Shown: positions 12,910-23,835 of the stretch, in pieces | Numbering within the stretch: position 1 is the first letter of the stretch | How the letters are laid out: every line of letters begins with the position of its first letter | Assembly: GCA_039881145.1 (NCBI GenBank) | Contig: JAYKKI010000074.1 | Span: 7,260,001-7,324,000 of the forward strand | Length of the DNA: 64,000 nt | Source of the DNA: Druceiella hillmani | Taxonomy: Eukaryota > Arthropoda > Insecta > Lepidoptera > Hepialidae | Reading direction: 5' to 3' | The notes under the pieces: model-generated | Told to the model about the DNA's origin: nothing | The model's input: the letters and a program-made list of their open reading frames with translations, nothing else | Database searches by the model: none | Translations under genes and position numbers: made by a program

Positions 12910-12910
<1 letters not shown>

Positions 12911-13479
12911 TTGGGTCTTTATTATACGAATTAAAATAATTAAAAATATGTTTAGAATGCAAATGACCTCTACTTTAGAAAACATTGTTAAAACAAAATG
13001 AAATAAACTTTTTTCGACACTGTCTTTCATTCAAGACGCGCTTTCATATTTTTAAAACCATTTTCTTTATTTATATCTCTAAGACTTGAAGAACTAGAGC
13101 ATATAAATATTATTCTATTTTCTTTTTCTTCTTTCAGCGTGGATGACCGTGAAAACAATGTATAATAACATAAGTACGCTGATGGAAATACAGTTTATTA
13201 ATATTTTAGTACACTTAAATGCCATTTTTAGTAAAGTTAAAGTACCATTACAAAAAGGCCTTCTGTAAAATTTCTCTTTCGTCAAAAACTAATGACTAGT
13301 TATAATTGAAAAGAAGTGCCACGGGGGGAAAAGGAACTCAATGTGCATACCATAACAAGCAATACGCATAAAAAATGAACTTTTATCAAAGTTCATTCAA
13401 TAAATCCGCGAAGAAGCTAGTGGGGAAGTTTCAATTAATCTTTTTTTCACAATTCCGTCTTCATCCGCATGCCGTCATT

Positions 13480-13720
13480 CGGTCGAGTCGACGGTTATAA
13501 AAACTCTCCGTCAACTTACATTTGTGGGGGCGGGCGTAAGATAGGGTGCACTTCCGCTCGCTAGCTTTTCAACATTTTCCGATATCTTCACCCGTATGTG
13601 AAGGTGTCAGAGAGGAATTAGATACAGGTTTACGATTAGACGGCTTATTATCGAGCTTTGTCAAAGGCAATACTTGCTTAAGCATTGCCGGCGTGTTATT
13701 GCGTGGACGTTAAATATCAC
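13480..13720. other. GC-rich island 4 (candidate cis-regulatory)
   Basis: Moderately GC-rich block with GTCGAGTCGACGGTTATAAAA, GTGGGGGCGGGCG (GC-box-like) and ATTGCCGGCGTG. TTATAAAA at 13,494-13,501 could act as a TATA element, but no downstream open frame supports a promoter. The flanking 12,910-13,479 and 13,721-14,197 are AT-rich with nothing seen. Confidence 0.25.
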
Positions 13721-14197
13721 AATTTATGTTTGTACCATAGATATACTGTCAATTAAAGTATTATTAATAAAATGTTTTTCTTATGTGCATATATTGTAGA
13801 TACAATTAACATGCTGTAGATTGTAATTACAAGTGCTCAATATATAATGGATGCGAGAGATAAACAAAAAGGAATTAAAATAAGCTTTCATTCAACGATA
13901 GAAAACATTTGTTTCTAAATCTAGACCAAAAATATCTTGAATACGATTTAAAATATACTTATACCTAACTGAACATATTTTTAAATATCTATTGACGGAC
14001 CACTGAAATCTATGGATCTATTTCAATAGAAAATGAATTATTTTCGATTCCAAGTAATTATTTCCGCCCCAGGCCGCCCACTCGCTTGTCGCAGCCTAAT
14101 TATAAACATATACTTATGTTTACATTTTATTACATAAGTATATGACGGCATATTTTAATGCACTTAATGTTTTACACATCTTTTTTTGTTTAAGCGT

Positions 14198-14456
14198 TTA
14201 ATAATTGATTGAATATTGAATATATTTGGCGTTAATTTTGCAGAAATCCATTATTCATAATTAAATGAAACTACGTGATGTAGTATTATTTCTACTTTCT
14301 TTAAGTTCTTTACCACGACCTAGGTTTCAATGTATTATAACATTTACTATTAGCAAAAATCTTTGCTAATAGCCCACGTGAAGATGGTAAAGAACTTAAA
14401 GAAAGTAGAAATAATACTACATCACGTAGTTTAATTTAATTATGCTTAATAATTGA
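14198..14456 (+). mobile_element. FB-A foldback element, copy A
   Basis: Core about 14,218-14,445. The 5' leader GAATATATTTGGCGTTAATT begins at 14,218. The left arm (ATGAAACTACGTGATGTAG ... CCACGACCTAGGTTTC) pairs with the right arm ending in CTACATCACGTAGTTTAATT. The right arm lacks the CCTAGGTCGTGG part, so the hairpin is partly deleted. An 11-bp direct repeat TTAATAATTGA lies on each side (14,198-14,208 and 14,446-14,456), taken as the target-site duplication. About 9 nt separate it from the leader on the left. No enzyme is encoded, so it is non-autonomous. Confidence 0.8.
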
Positions 14457-14629
14457 ATGGCGAAATGTAAGGCTTCAAAGTAGCATGCAATCATAACCAC
14501 ACACACCACAAATCCTCTAATTTTTTCAATCGTGGCATTGGAAAATCTGAAAAAATTCTAGATATTGATAATGCAATTAGAGCTTCCAAATGAAATTATG
14601 TCGGCCTTTATCAAAATTTTCAAAAAATA

Positions 14630-14695
14630 TAAGCAACTGCGGAACCCTATGTTATGCATATTCCGACACGCACTTGGCCGGTTTTTATTAAATTT
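14630..14695 (+). repeat. End fragment of a dispersed lepidopteran-type repeat
   Basis: CTGCGGAACCCT followed some 20 bp later by CCGACACGCACTTGGCCGG and a T run. From memory this pairing (GGAACCCT ... GCACTTGGCCGGTTTTT) is a very common tail in lepidopteran genomes. The preceding 14,560-14,630 may belong to the same element but is too decayed to tell. The 69-codon frame crossing it is chance. Confidence 0.5.
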
Positions 14696-14790
14696 TATAG
14701 TATACTATCAAAATCTAAGCCTTATCGTAATTAATTTCCAAGAACATTTTGAATCACTGTACAATACATTTTAAAGCCTTTTATCTTTTA

Positions 14791-15320
14791 ATTCAATTAC
14801 ATTTATAATGAAAATATTTTAATGAGTAATAAAAATACTCAATTTAAACAAAAATTTAACATAAAATTAAATTTGTACATAGAGAGAATACCCCACTTGA
14901 AATAAAGGTGCAGGTACTTTTATTTAATTGCATTTATAATGAAAGTATTTTAATTAGTAATAAAAATACTCAATTTAAACACGATTTTAATATAAAATTA
15001 AATTTGTGCATAGAGAGAATAGCCCACTTGAAATAAAGGTGCAGGTACTTTTATTTAATTGCATTTATAATGAAAATATTTCAATGAGTAATAAAAATAC
15101 TCAATTTAAACAAAAATTTAATATAAAATTAAATTTGTACATAGAGAGAATACCCCACTTGAAATAAAGGTGCAGGTACATTTATTTAATTGCATTTGTA
15201 ATGAAAATATTTTAATGAGTAATAAAAACACTCAATTTAAACACAATTTTAATGTAAAATTAAATTTGTACATAGAGAGAATACCCCACTTGAAATAAAG
15301 GTGCAGGTACTTTTATTTAT
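14791..15320. repeat. 131-bp tandem repeat array, 4 copies
   Basis: The phrase AATGAAAATATTTTAATGAG recurs with an exact period of 131 bp (anchor G at 14,810, 14,941, 15,072, 15,203). Each unit continues through AATTTGTACATAGAGAGAAT and CCCCACTTGAAATAAAGGTG. Copies differ at only a few sites, so expansion is recent. No coding capacity. Confidence 0.97.
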
Positions 15321-16695
15321 TACAAAACGCAATTAAATACTATCAACATTTTCCCGTGGCTAAATTCGTAAAGAATGTAAATTTTCTTTTTAATTTGTAT
15401 TTAATTAAAAAACGCTAAATAGACCACACAATTTTCCTTCTTATGTCTCGATATAATCACCCGCTACCCAATTCTTACATTTGATTTGAAAATGATGAAG
15501 TGTTGTGTAGTTTTTAGCTACTTCGAAATTATCAAATTACATCATTAAAAAACGTAGTGCAAATTGGTCGATTATTTATTGGTATTGAAAATTGTTTAAA
15601 CGGATGGATAATACAATGTATTGTTTTTTTCACATGATGATTCTTATCTGCAATAAAAGATACATTCCCATTTTATTGTAGATAAGGTTATTCTACTACG
15701 AGATAATATTGGTCATAGTTCCAATGTATGAAGTTTCTGTGCAATATTTGCTTAAAAAATGTTGTTATTCGAACTGTTCCTAAACTTATTATAATACTTG
15801 ATATATATTATTTAAAACGATATTTTGCAAATTAAGAAAATTAGCTATGGTTTAAAAAGTATTAATAACATAAACTATGATTAATCTATTTTGATAAAAG
15901 CATATCAACAAATTTAGAAATTAACCAAATCATAGCAAGTAACGAAAAATATTGATGACCAACACGTTACCAAAGTAGAAAATTACTAACCAAAAACGAT
16001 TATTATATTTATTATTAAGGAAATTGCGATCGCGTTGTCTTCCATTGTCTTAAACTAGTGCTTTGTACCGCGATCTGGAAGCCTTTGATATATTTTTGCA
16101 GGTTCACCCACATCCTCATGAATTTCTACTTCCACATATAATGCACAACAATAGCGTGTCTTATTTCCTACCTCTGTAATGCAGCCCCAACAACACTACC
16201 TCACAGTGACACTATAATACGCAACACTCCTCTTATAAATTACCTAATAGTTGCGAGATATATATACCACATAATTCGTTGCCTCCATTACATCATAGCA
16301 GAAGGGTACTTCTGCTCCCTCATCTGAAGATATGATCTTCATCCCCCTTCGCCCTTTTTCCGTTGAATTACAGCTCATAGGCTTTTATATAATTAGCTGT
16401 AAGCTTCTATCCATTTACTTTTTATTCACAAAATAAATCACCATGAGAAATATGTAATCCTTTTAAATGAACGAGACACCTTTTCGACAATACTACAATT
16501 TCCTTTATTACTTTTTTAATTCATATAACCTTCATTTTTCTTTTTAACATTTTTTATTTGTCATGTCATGTCAATGAACAAATTAATAGATGGAAAGAGA
16601 TAAATATAAAATAATTCGATACTGTATATATGTATAAGAATCTCAATATTACAACACAAATGATCTACAGTTGCTAAAACTATGAATTTTCTTAC
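15321..16695. other. Spacer; small hairpin at 16,297-16,316
   Basis: Mostly AT-rich. The stretch 16,040-16,390 is less AT-rich and contains AGCAGAAG-GGTA-CTTCTGCT, a perfect 8-bp hairpin. No coding frame of note. Confidence 0.45.
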
Positions 16696-17009
16696 AATCT
16701 TGTTGTATTGAATATATTTGGCGTTAATTTTGTAGAAATTCATTATTCACAATTAAATGAAACTACGTGATGTAGTATTATTTCTGCTTTCTTTAAGTTC
16801 TTTACCACGACCTAGGTTTCATTGTATTACAACATCAGGTGGGCTATCAGCAAAGATATTTATTATCTATTATCTATTAGCAAAGATCTTTGCTAATAGC
16901 CCACCTGAAGATGTAATACAACGAAACCTAGGTCGTGGTAAAGAACTTAAAGAAAGTAGAAATAATACTACATCACATAGTTTAATTTAATTGTGAATCT
17001 TGTTGTATT
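16696..17009 (+). mobile_element. FB-A foldback element, copy B (best-preserved)
   Basis: The element is 16,710-16,995 (286 bp). It is flanked by a perfect 14-bp direct repeat AATCTTGTTGTATT at 16,696-16,709 and 16,996-17,009. Order: leader GAATATATTTGGCGTTAATT (about 38 nt); left arm from CACAATTAAATGAAACTACG through TTTCTTTAAGTTCTTTACCA and CGACCTAGGTTTC to GGTGGGCTA; a short loop region with extra copies of TTAGCAAAGAT; right arm as the reverse complement, ending TTTAATTGTG. Arms are about 110 bp with few mismatches. A 77-codon frame runs through the whole hairpin (16,757-16,990); it is not accepted as a gene (see findings). No transposase or reverse transcriptase is present. Confidence 0.93.
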
Positions 17010-17384
17010 TAAAAAACTAACGACTACAATTAAATTCTACTATAAATTGCTCAAACATTAATCAATGATAATGTCATTTATAAAGCAAGTATAAAGCATG
17101 CCTTGCTCTGAATTCGTAAAACTTAATGCAGCATACATGATTAGGGATCGCAGAACTATTGAACGTAATCGGTAAAAATAACCAAAGTAGTCGAAAACTT
17201 TGAACAAATATGAATACTTTGTATAAATATTATCATGTAGATAGAAAGCACAATGTGTTTAAAAAAATATTTTATAGATCAATATGGAAACAACCATTCC
17301 AAACGATTCCGAAGAACGCAATACCATCCACAAGTTTCTCTTAAACCACTAGCCTTCGAATATTTTCTCTCGCAGACTTTCTGC

Positions 17385-17590
17385 CAAGTTATCGAAGCAT
17401 GCAGCCTCGCCGCCGTACAGTAGTAACGTTCTGTGTCGCAAACACCGGCGCGTACGAGCGTGTTTACACGTCAGCAATGGCTACAATCTGAAGTTCGGCG
17501 TACAGCAATGTAATGTGAAATAATGGAAACGCGCGCCCGTTGGCAACGCTCCAGACGACGTCTATTGCGACAAATAGGCCGCGAAGTGAT
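17385..17590. other. GC-rich island 5 (candidate cis-regulatory)
   Basis: CpG-rich block with AACACCGGCGCGTACG, GTGTTTACACG (forkhead-like TGTTTAC) and AACGCGCGCCCGTTGGC. No open frame stands out. The flanks 17,010-17,384 and 17,591-18,516 are AT-rich with nothing seen beyond chance frames of 61-74 codons. Confidence 0.3.
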
Positions 17591-18513
17591 CGCTTTTTAC
17601 TTTTTTACGAATAATGGTGCTGCTGGTAGTGTTTGTGACCTGGTTTGTTAATGTGTGGAAACGTAATAGTACATATCCAGGTTCAAATGGAAAAAATATA
17701 CTTACTCGATTTCAAAAATAATTTACTAAAAAGTCATTAATTAAAAAAATAATTAACTCCAGTAAACAAAGTTGTAATACAAAAAATCAAAAATTTTTGA
17801 TATATACCTAAATTACTTTTTTTATATATCGAATGATTGAATATCAATTTATTTTTGTCTTTATTATTACAAAGTAAATTCTCCTGAAAACGTATAAAGA
17901 ATATATTGATAAAAATATACAAAACTAAACAATTATATTGTCACAAAAGATCAAGAATATGTAAGAAGTTTACGACTATTTTTGCGATTAATCGCATGCT
18001 TAATACATAAATAATGTTAAATGCTAATAACTTACTATTGTGATTGACTTGATTGTATTTTAAGTTCACTTTACGTCTCGTCTTCACGCTAAGAAATAAA
18101 ATTAAACTACTCTGAAAGTAAATGAAAAAAAATATGAAATCATTTCCAAATTTTTTTATATACAAGAAATATACTATAATATTTCAAATAGTCGTAGTAA
18201 GCATTGTGACTACAACATCGTGTTGAAATTTTGAACTATCATGCCATATTGAGATAATTTCAGAAATTTTTCACAATATGTAAAAAGTTACGCCTAAATC
18301 GGTGCCCATTAAAAACTTTTATAAGAATGGCTAAAAAAAATTATAAAATTATATGCGATTATCATCTACATAATTACAAGAAATAATACGGAATTACAAA
18401 TAATCTCTTTTTCAGTTAACTAAAACGTATTTGATATCAATAATAGCTACAAAACGTACAAGTAATCTCATAAAAAATCTAAACGAATGAAGTTGCCATT
18501 TATTATGTACCAA

Positions 18514-18516
<3 letters not shown>

Positions 18517-18570
<54 letters not shown>
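18517..18570. repeat. (AT)n microsatellite
   Basis: 27 uninterrupted AT units. Confidence 0.97.
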
Positions 18571-18573
<3 letters not shown>

Positions 18574-19171
18574 ATGTACTTATAAAAATTAATTTTTTTA
18601 ATTTATTTATTATCATTTTCCCTTAATTTAACAAATTTGCAAAGAGCAGCTTATAAACAAGCGACTTATAAGCTTTTTATCTAGTATAATATTCTAATAA
18701 TTCAACTCTAGAAATATCAGATATACGGCTGGAGTTTTATCTACTTTATTTTTTCAAAGGCGCCATCAAAACTATCTGCAGTAAGTATCACATGCATAAA
18801 TAAACCTAAGGAATAAAAACTAAAATCTCCACTGCCAAACAATTGTACTTCCTTTTCTTAACTACGGAGATATATGCTAACTATATCTCATTGCAGAAAA
18901 CTTGAAACAAATATCTTTCAAAATTCATCAACTTTGTCCGCCAACTCAAAAAATATGATCATATTTCTAAATTTAGGCCTCTATTCAAATTATCCTAACA
19001 TTCATATTCTTTCCATTCTATTTAATTTATTAAATGATTCCAGCTGTCTAGGTTTACCGCCTTAGACTCTCGTAGCTTTATATTACGTTCTAAAAAGCTC
19101 CTCGCCCTCGTTCCTAAACATAATCTACATTTTACAAAAGTTAATTTACAGTATACGCCACTAAGTGAGAA

Positions 19172-19250
19172 CGAAACATATCAAGAAAGACCATCTCTCT
19201 ACCGCAATCAAAGTAACAAAGACTTTTTAGAATAAATTACTGCCTGATAT
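19172..19250 (+). repeat. Diverged direct repeat, left copy
   Basis: CGAAACATATCAAGAAAGAC ... CTCTCTACCGCAATCAAAGT ... TTTTTAGAATAAA matches 19,990-20,067 with scattered substitutions and a 1-nt gap. The two copies enclose FB-A copy C. The flank 18,571-19,171 shows nothing else; a 63-codon frame at 18,874-19,065 has no recognisable feature. Confidence 0.7.
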
Positions 19251-19446
19251 ACGAAATGCTCGGTCAATATACATACGTACACATCCAAGAATCGACACAA
19301 AAACAACTCTTACCCATGTCATATATGTATGTGTGTATGTACGTTTAAGTCCACGTACATTCGTATGAATTTACGTAAATTTGTTAGATACTATTGGGTT
19401 CTTTTGTACAGTTACTTTAGTTTTACAACTGTTTACAATCGTCAAA

Positions 19447-19750
19447 AACATTGTTCTATTGAATATATTTGGTGTTAATTTTGTGGAAATTCATTATTCA
19501 AAATTAAATGAAATTACGTGATGTAGTATTATTTCTACTTTCTTTAAGTTCTTTACCGCGATCTAGGTTTCGTTGTATTACGACATCTTCAGGTGGGCTA
19601 TTAACAAAGATTAGGATAAATTAATCTTTGGTAATAGCCCACCTAAAGATGTTGTAATACAACGAAACCTAGTTCGCGGTAAAAAACTTAAAGAAAGTAG
19701 AAATAATACTACATCACGTAGTTTCATTTAATTGTGGATTGTTTGTTCTC
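19447..19750 (+). mobile_element. FB-A foldback element, copy C
   Basis: Element about 19,461-19,736. Leader GAATATATTTGGTGTTAATT, then a left arm with ACGTGATGTAGTATTATTTC and CGATCTAGGTTTCGTTG, and a right arm reading back to CTACATCACGTAGTTTCATT and TAATTGTG. The arms are slightly diverged from copy B (CCGCGATCTAGG versus CCACGACCTAGG). A shared TTGTTCT lies just outside each end (19,451-19,457 and 19,743-19,749), spaced imperfectly, so the target-site duplication is weaker here than in the other copies. Confidence 0.88.
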
Positions 19751-19989
19751 TTACTAGCGCTTTGACTGTCTCATGTATACTTTTGCCTCTGGTATTTTTT
19801 TGTTGCACACACATAATAAAAAAGCAAGTAAAAAATAATATAAATAAACGGAATTTAGCCCTGTTACTAATTTAATATGGAAGGAACAACGCTTCATGCC
19901 ATTTTGTCACCGAAATGAAGTAGGCGGCAATGGCAGAAAGTCATATACTCGTATACGCAAATTCATGCACATAAAGCTCTATTGAACAT

Positions 19990-20067
19990 CGAAACGTATC
20001 AGTAATGAAAACCTCTCTACCATAATCAAAGTAATAAATACTTTTAGAATAAAATGAGCCACGAGAC
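19990..20067 (+). repeat. Diverged direct repeat, right copy
   Basis: CGAAACGTATCAGTAATGAA ... CTCTCTACCATAATCAAAGT ... CTTTTAGAATAAA, the partner of 19,172-19,250. Confidence 0.7.
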
Positions 20068-20240
20068 ATTTTAGTGTAATTATCCTTATCCTTATTGTTA
20101 CGGAAGAAAGAACAAAGATTAGCAGTGAAATATTTTTATTAAAAGGAGCGTTATTGTACTTTGCATTTTTTGGTATTGTACTTTACTTCGGTATTCATAT
20201 CTATACACTTAGGTATAAAGACTTTCAGACCCTCCAAGAA

Positions 20241-20287
20241 ACCAAATGCTGGCATGTACCTTCTCTAAGTACATGCCAGAATTTGGT
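20241..20287. repeat. Hairpin, about 20-bp arms, 4-nt loop
   Basis: ACCAAATGCTGGCATGTAC on the left pairs with GTACATGCCAGAATTTGGT on the right, with one mismatch and one extra C near the loop (CTCT). It sits immediately before the 111-bp tandem array. Confidence 0.88.
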
Positions 20288-20722
20288 CAAACGTCCCTTG
20301 TATGATTCCATTAAACATTTAGCACCAATGTAGGTGGATTAATAATTTCGATATTGCATTTAATTAAATAGTGCCGCGAATATTGTATTGAATCGTGTCA
20401 AATATCCATTGTATAATTCCATTAAACATTTAGGTTTAATGTAGGAATATTCATAATTTCGATATTGCATTTAATTAAATAGTGCCCCGAATATTGCATT
20501 GAATCGTGTGAACTGTCCCTTGTATGATTCCGTTAAACATTTAGGTCCAATGTAGGTGGATTCATAATTTCGATATTGCATCTAATTAAATAATGCCGCG
20601 AATATTGTATTGAATCGTGTCAAATGTCCCTTGTATAATACCGTTTCAAACATTTAGGTCCAATGTAGGTTGATTCATAATTTCGATAATGCATTTAATT
20701 AAACAATACCCCGAATATTTAC
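20288..20722. repeat. 111-bp tandem repeat array, 3.9 copies
   Basis: The phrase GTCCCTTGTATGATTCC recurs at about 20,292, 20,403, 20,514 and 20,625, an exact 111-bp period. Each unit carries AAACATTTAGGTCCAATGTA, CATAATTTCGATATTGCA and CCGCGAATATTGTATTGAAT. The final unit decays after about 95 bp. No coding capacity. Confidence 0.97.
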
Positions 20723-21350
20723 ATTATTGTGTGCACCTTCACCAATTTTCATAAAAAAATATCTATCTTCATTTCACTAATTATAATTAGAAAGGTTTCA
20801 TTGGATACTCAATATTTAGAAACGTGAAAATGAACGTATCAATGGAATTATTTAAAAACGCTTTATAAATTAATTAATATTCTGGAACTAACATTTAAAA
20901 AAAACAATAAAAATTTGATATAGGTAATAAAGAAGGATCGTTTTGGAGACCAAAATCGCGATTACGCAAGAGACGCAAAAATGCCGGTGACATACATTTA
21001 TTGCTTTATGTCAATCATTTTTCAATTGTTACTTTATTATGTTTTTAAATTATGTTATATTATAAAGATTTTTTTATTTCTGTAAATTTTATATATTTCA
21101 CAATAAGCATGTGTTTATATAATATTCAAAGTGTTTACTAAAAGCATTATTTATAATACCAGATCAATATAAATATTGACAATTAGAATCGGAAAAATCA
21201 ATAAATGTGTGTATATAGTTGCATCAAATTATTTATCAGAGACCACTCACTAGACATACATATATAATTTAACAATCATATGTGATAAAATAACATTCTT
21301 GGCAATGCGGCCATGTTCCGTCCTACAGCGATGAAATGCATGGGCATTGT

Positions 21351-21395
21351 TTTCCTTTAATTATACAGATGGCAGTCCTGTATAATTAAAGGAAA
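21351..21395. repeat. Perfect hairpin, 18-bp arms, 9-nt loop
   Basis: TTTCCTTTAATTATACAG (21,351-21,368) and its exact reverse complement at 21,378-21,395. The flank 20,723-21,350 is AT-rich with nothing seen. Confidence 0.95.
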
Positions 21396-22397
21396 TTCAT
21401 TCAGTTCATCACCGTCGTAACCACAATTTTCGCGTTTGTTACTCTAGTAGAAACGACAGAAATGTTATTCTAGATGAGCTGATGTATATTATCATTTCAA
21501 GATGACTAAATATACATATAAAAGGCAAATATATATTTATATTTTTTAATTAATAAGTAGTTTAAAGAACAGCACATAATGATTTTTTCGAATTTCGCTA
21601 CATATACTGTTTATAGCCGAATCACAACAAAACTATTAAACAAATTTAAATTATGTTTTTATTGTTTTATTTACTATAGTATAGAAGAAAATACTAATTT
21701 GTTGGTAGAATTTAAAAAAAAATAAAGGAAAAAAGTCGATCTATTAACGATCAAGTCATAATTAATCGGTAAATACATTTATCACTAACATCAACAATCA
21801 CTTAAGCGGCGTAGATGATGCGAGTGAAACAATAAAAATATAATACAAAATTCCTCTATCGCTTTTCATTTTTTTATCAAGGAGTTTTGGCGAATATTTT
21901 CTCTCTATATTTATCGTTTACAAATGTTATTCTATGGGCCAGTAAATTTCCGGTTAATCGTTTTATTATTCGTTAGATACAGGAATTATTGGAAAAAGAT
22001 AAGAAGTTTTAAGAGAAAAGTGTATAAAAAAAGATTAATTAGGGTTTCCTTTCTTAAGGTTGGGAAAAAAGGTCTTAATGATAATGACCGTAGTTAAATC
22101 ATAGAATGCTGAGTGTCAAAGTTTTGATGTGAGTAAACACATTAGTATATATTTTTCTTTTTTTTGCCATATAAAGTACACTGGTTAAATATCTAGTTAA
22201 TAGCGGTCAAGTAATCAAGACTATATTTCTTTGAGGTGACACATTTTAAGAAGTTAATTATTTCATTCTTTTCAACAACATGAGTAACCTTACGATATAT
22301 ATATATATACGTACATACACATGAAATCTAAATAAAATTGATATCGCTGTATCACATATTAAACACTACAAATTCATTTGCTTAAAAATGTAGTTCG

Positions 22398-22432
22398 CAG
22401 TGAATGAGAATCATAGTGATACTCATTCACTG
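22398..22432. repeat. Perfect hairpin, 11-bp arms, 13-nt loop
   Basis: CAGTGAATGAG and CTCATTCACTG. Surroundings 21,396-23,140 are otherwise AT-rich; a 75-codon frame at 22,801-23,028 has no recognisable feature, although its end (22,955-23,030) is GC-richer. Confidence 0.85.
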
Positions 22433-23141
22433 TATAGATACGAATACATTATAAAGAAAGATAAAATAATTCGCTTACCTTTACACCTGAAGCAGGATGC
22501 TGCGATGGTCTGTGATCTTCCTTACCAACAAACACTCTTAAAGTCTAATCGTGACCTTACCAAACGACACAATCTCTAATGTCTCCTTAGTCCATTTTAC
22601 AGCTACGCCAGAAACCATTTAAGCAAATCGATCTAGCCAACGCGAATTACTTCCTCAAATAACCGAATACTTTCAGGAAGTTTTTTCCCGACACCGATTT
22701 TATAACCGTAAATCATCCGATCGCAAATGTTTATTTAAAGTAAATTTATTACGACAACTTACTAACATATTATCGGTTAAGCGAATGGTTTACGATAAAA
22801 ATGACTATAATTTACTTGATAAATGTACGATTTTACGTTATACTAACAAATAACTGCGAACGTGACAATAATAAATTAATTACAACCATTTTCTTTACAT
22901 ATCGTAGGCACTTGTTCAATATCGGTAATAGACCACAATTTAATATTCGCTATCACGGCCAGAAGTTAAAAGCACTAAGATCGGGTCGAAGCGGCGACAC
23001 GCGACTGCGAGACGCGGCTACTCGATGAGCGGTCACTCTGAAACAGGTAAACACTCACTTTTAATCACGTACACATACGTAAATTAACGTAAAAAGTCAC
23101 ACGTGTCATTTTGAATAGTATAAAGAATGAGAATTGACAGT

Positions 23142-23372
23142 AAAACAGAAATGTATTGATAAAGATTTTGATAAACAGTTGTTGTCAACCGTTGAATATT
23201 GTAAGATATTTTATCTAAGTGCAAATTACTTCACTACACTATATATTTTAAAAAAAAAGTAAAACAAAGTAAAAATAAAACAGAAATGTATTGATAAAGA
23301 TTTTGACCAACAGTTGTTGTCAACCATTGTATATTGTAAACTATTTTATCCACTACACTATATCTTTTTAAT
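23142..23372. repeat. Tandem duplication, about 100 bp, offset 135
   Basis: AAAACAGAAATGTATTGATA ... ACAGTTGTTGTCAACC ... CACTACACTATAT occurs at 23,142-23,252 and again at 23,277-23,372, with a few substitutions and a deletion in the second copy. Confidence 0.9.
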
Positions 23373-23745
23373 ATTCAATTTAAATATTTCCTCGATTTTT
23401 TCTTGTTTTTAAACTCCGTGGTTCCTTTGCTTCTCAAAAACTTTGCGCTTTCATCAAAATCAGGTATTTGCGATAATTCAGTACATGGTATACGATAGAT
23501 GTTCCCACATTAAATGCGGATGAGACAGTATAATTGCATAAATTTTTGTTTATTTCTTTTAATAACATCTTATGTGCGAGCAACAACATGTCTTTATAAT
23601 ATTACAATATATTTTATTAACGAAATGCTGAAATTTATTCAATTAATATGAAGTAAAATAATTAAATATGAATAATTGGATTAAGAAGTAATTAAATACG
23701 CTTCTGAATGTAAAATTAAAGACAAGATACTTTGTATAACTAAGT

Positions 23746-23750
23746 TATAT

Positions 23751-23830
<80 letters not shown>
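23746..23830. repeat. (TA)n microsatellite, one interruption
   Basis: About 42 TA units with one ATAAATA interruption near 23,762. The flanks 23,373-23,745 and 23,831-25,234 are AT-rich with chance frames only. Confidence 0.97.

Positions 23831-23835
<5 letters not shown>

Noticed and set aside
16757..16990. 77-codon open frame through FB-A copy B as a gene
   Set aside because: The second half is simply the antisense of the first half of a hairpin. The frame is broken in other copies after the left arm.
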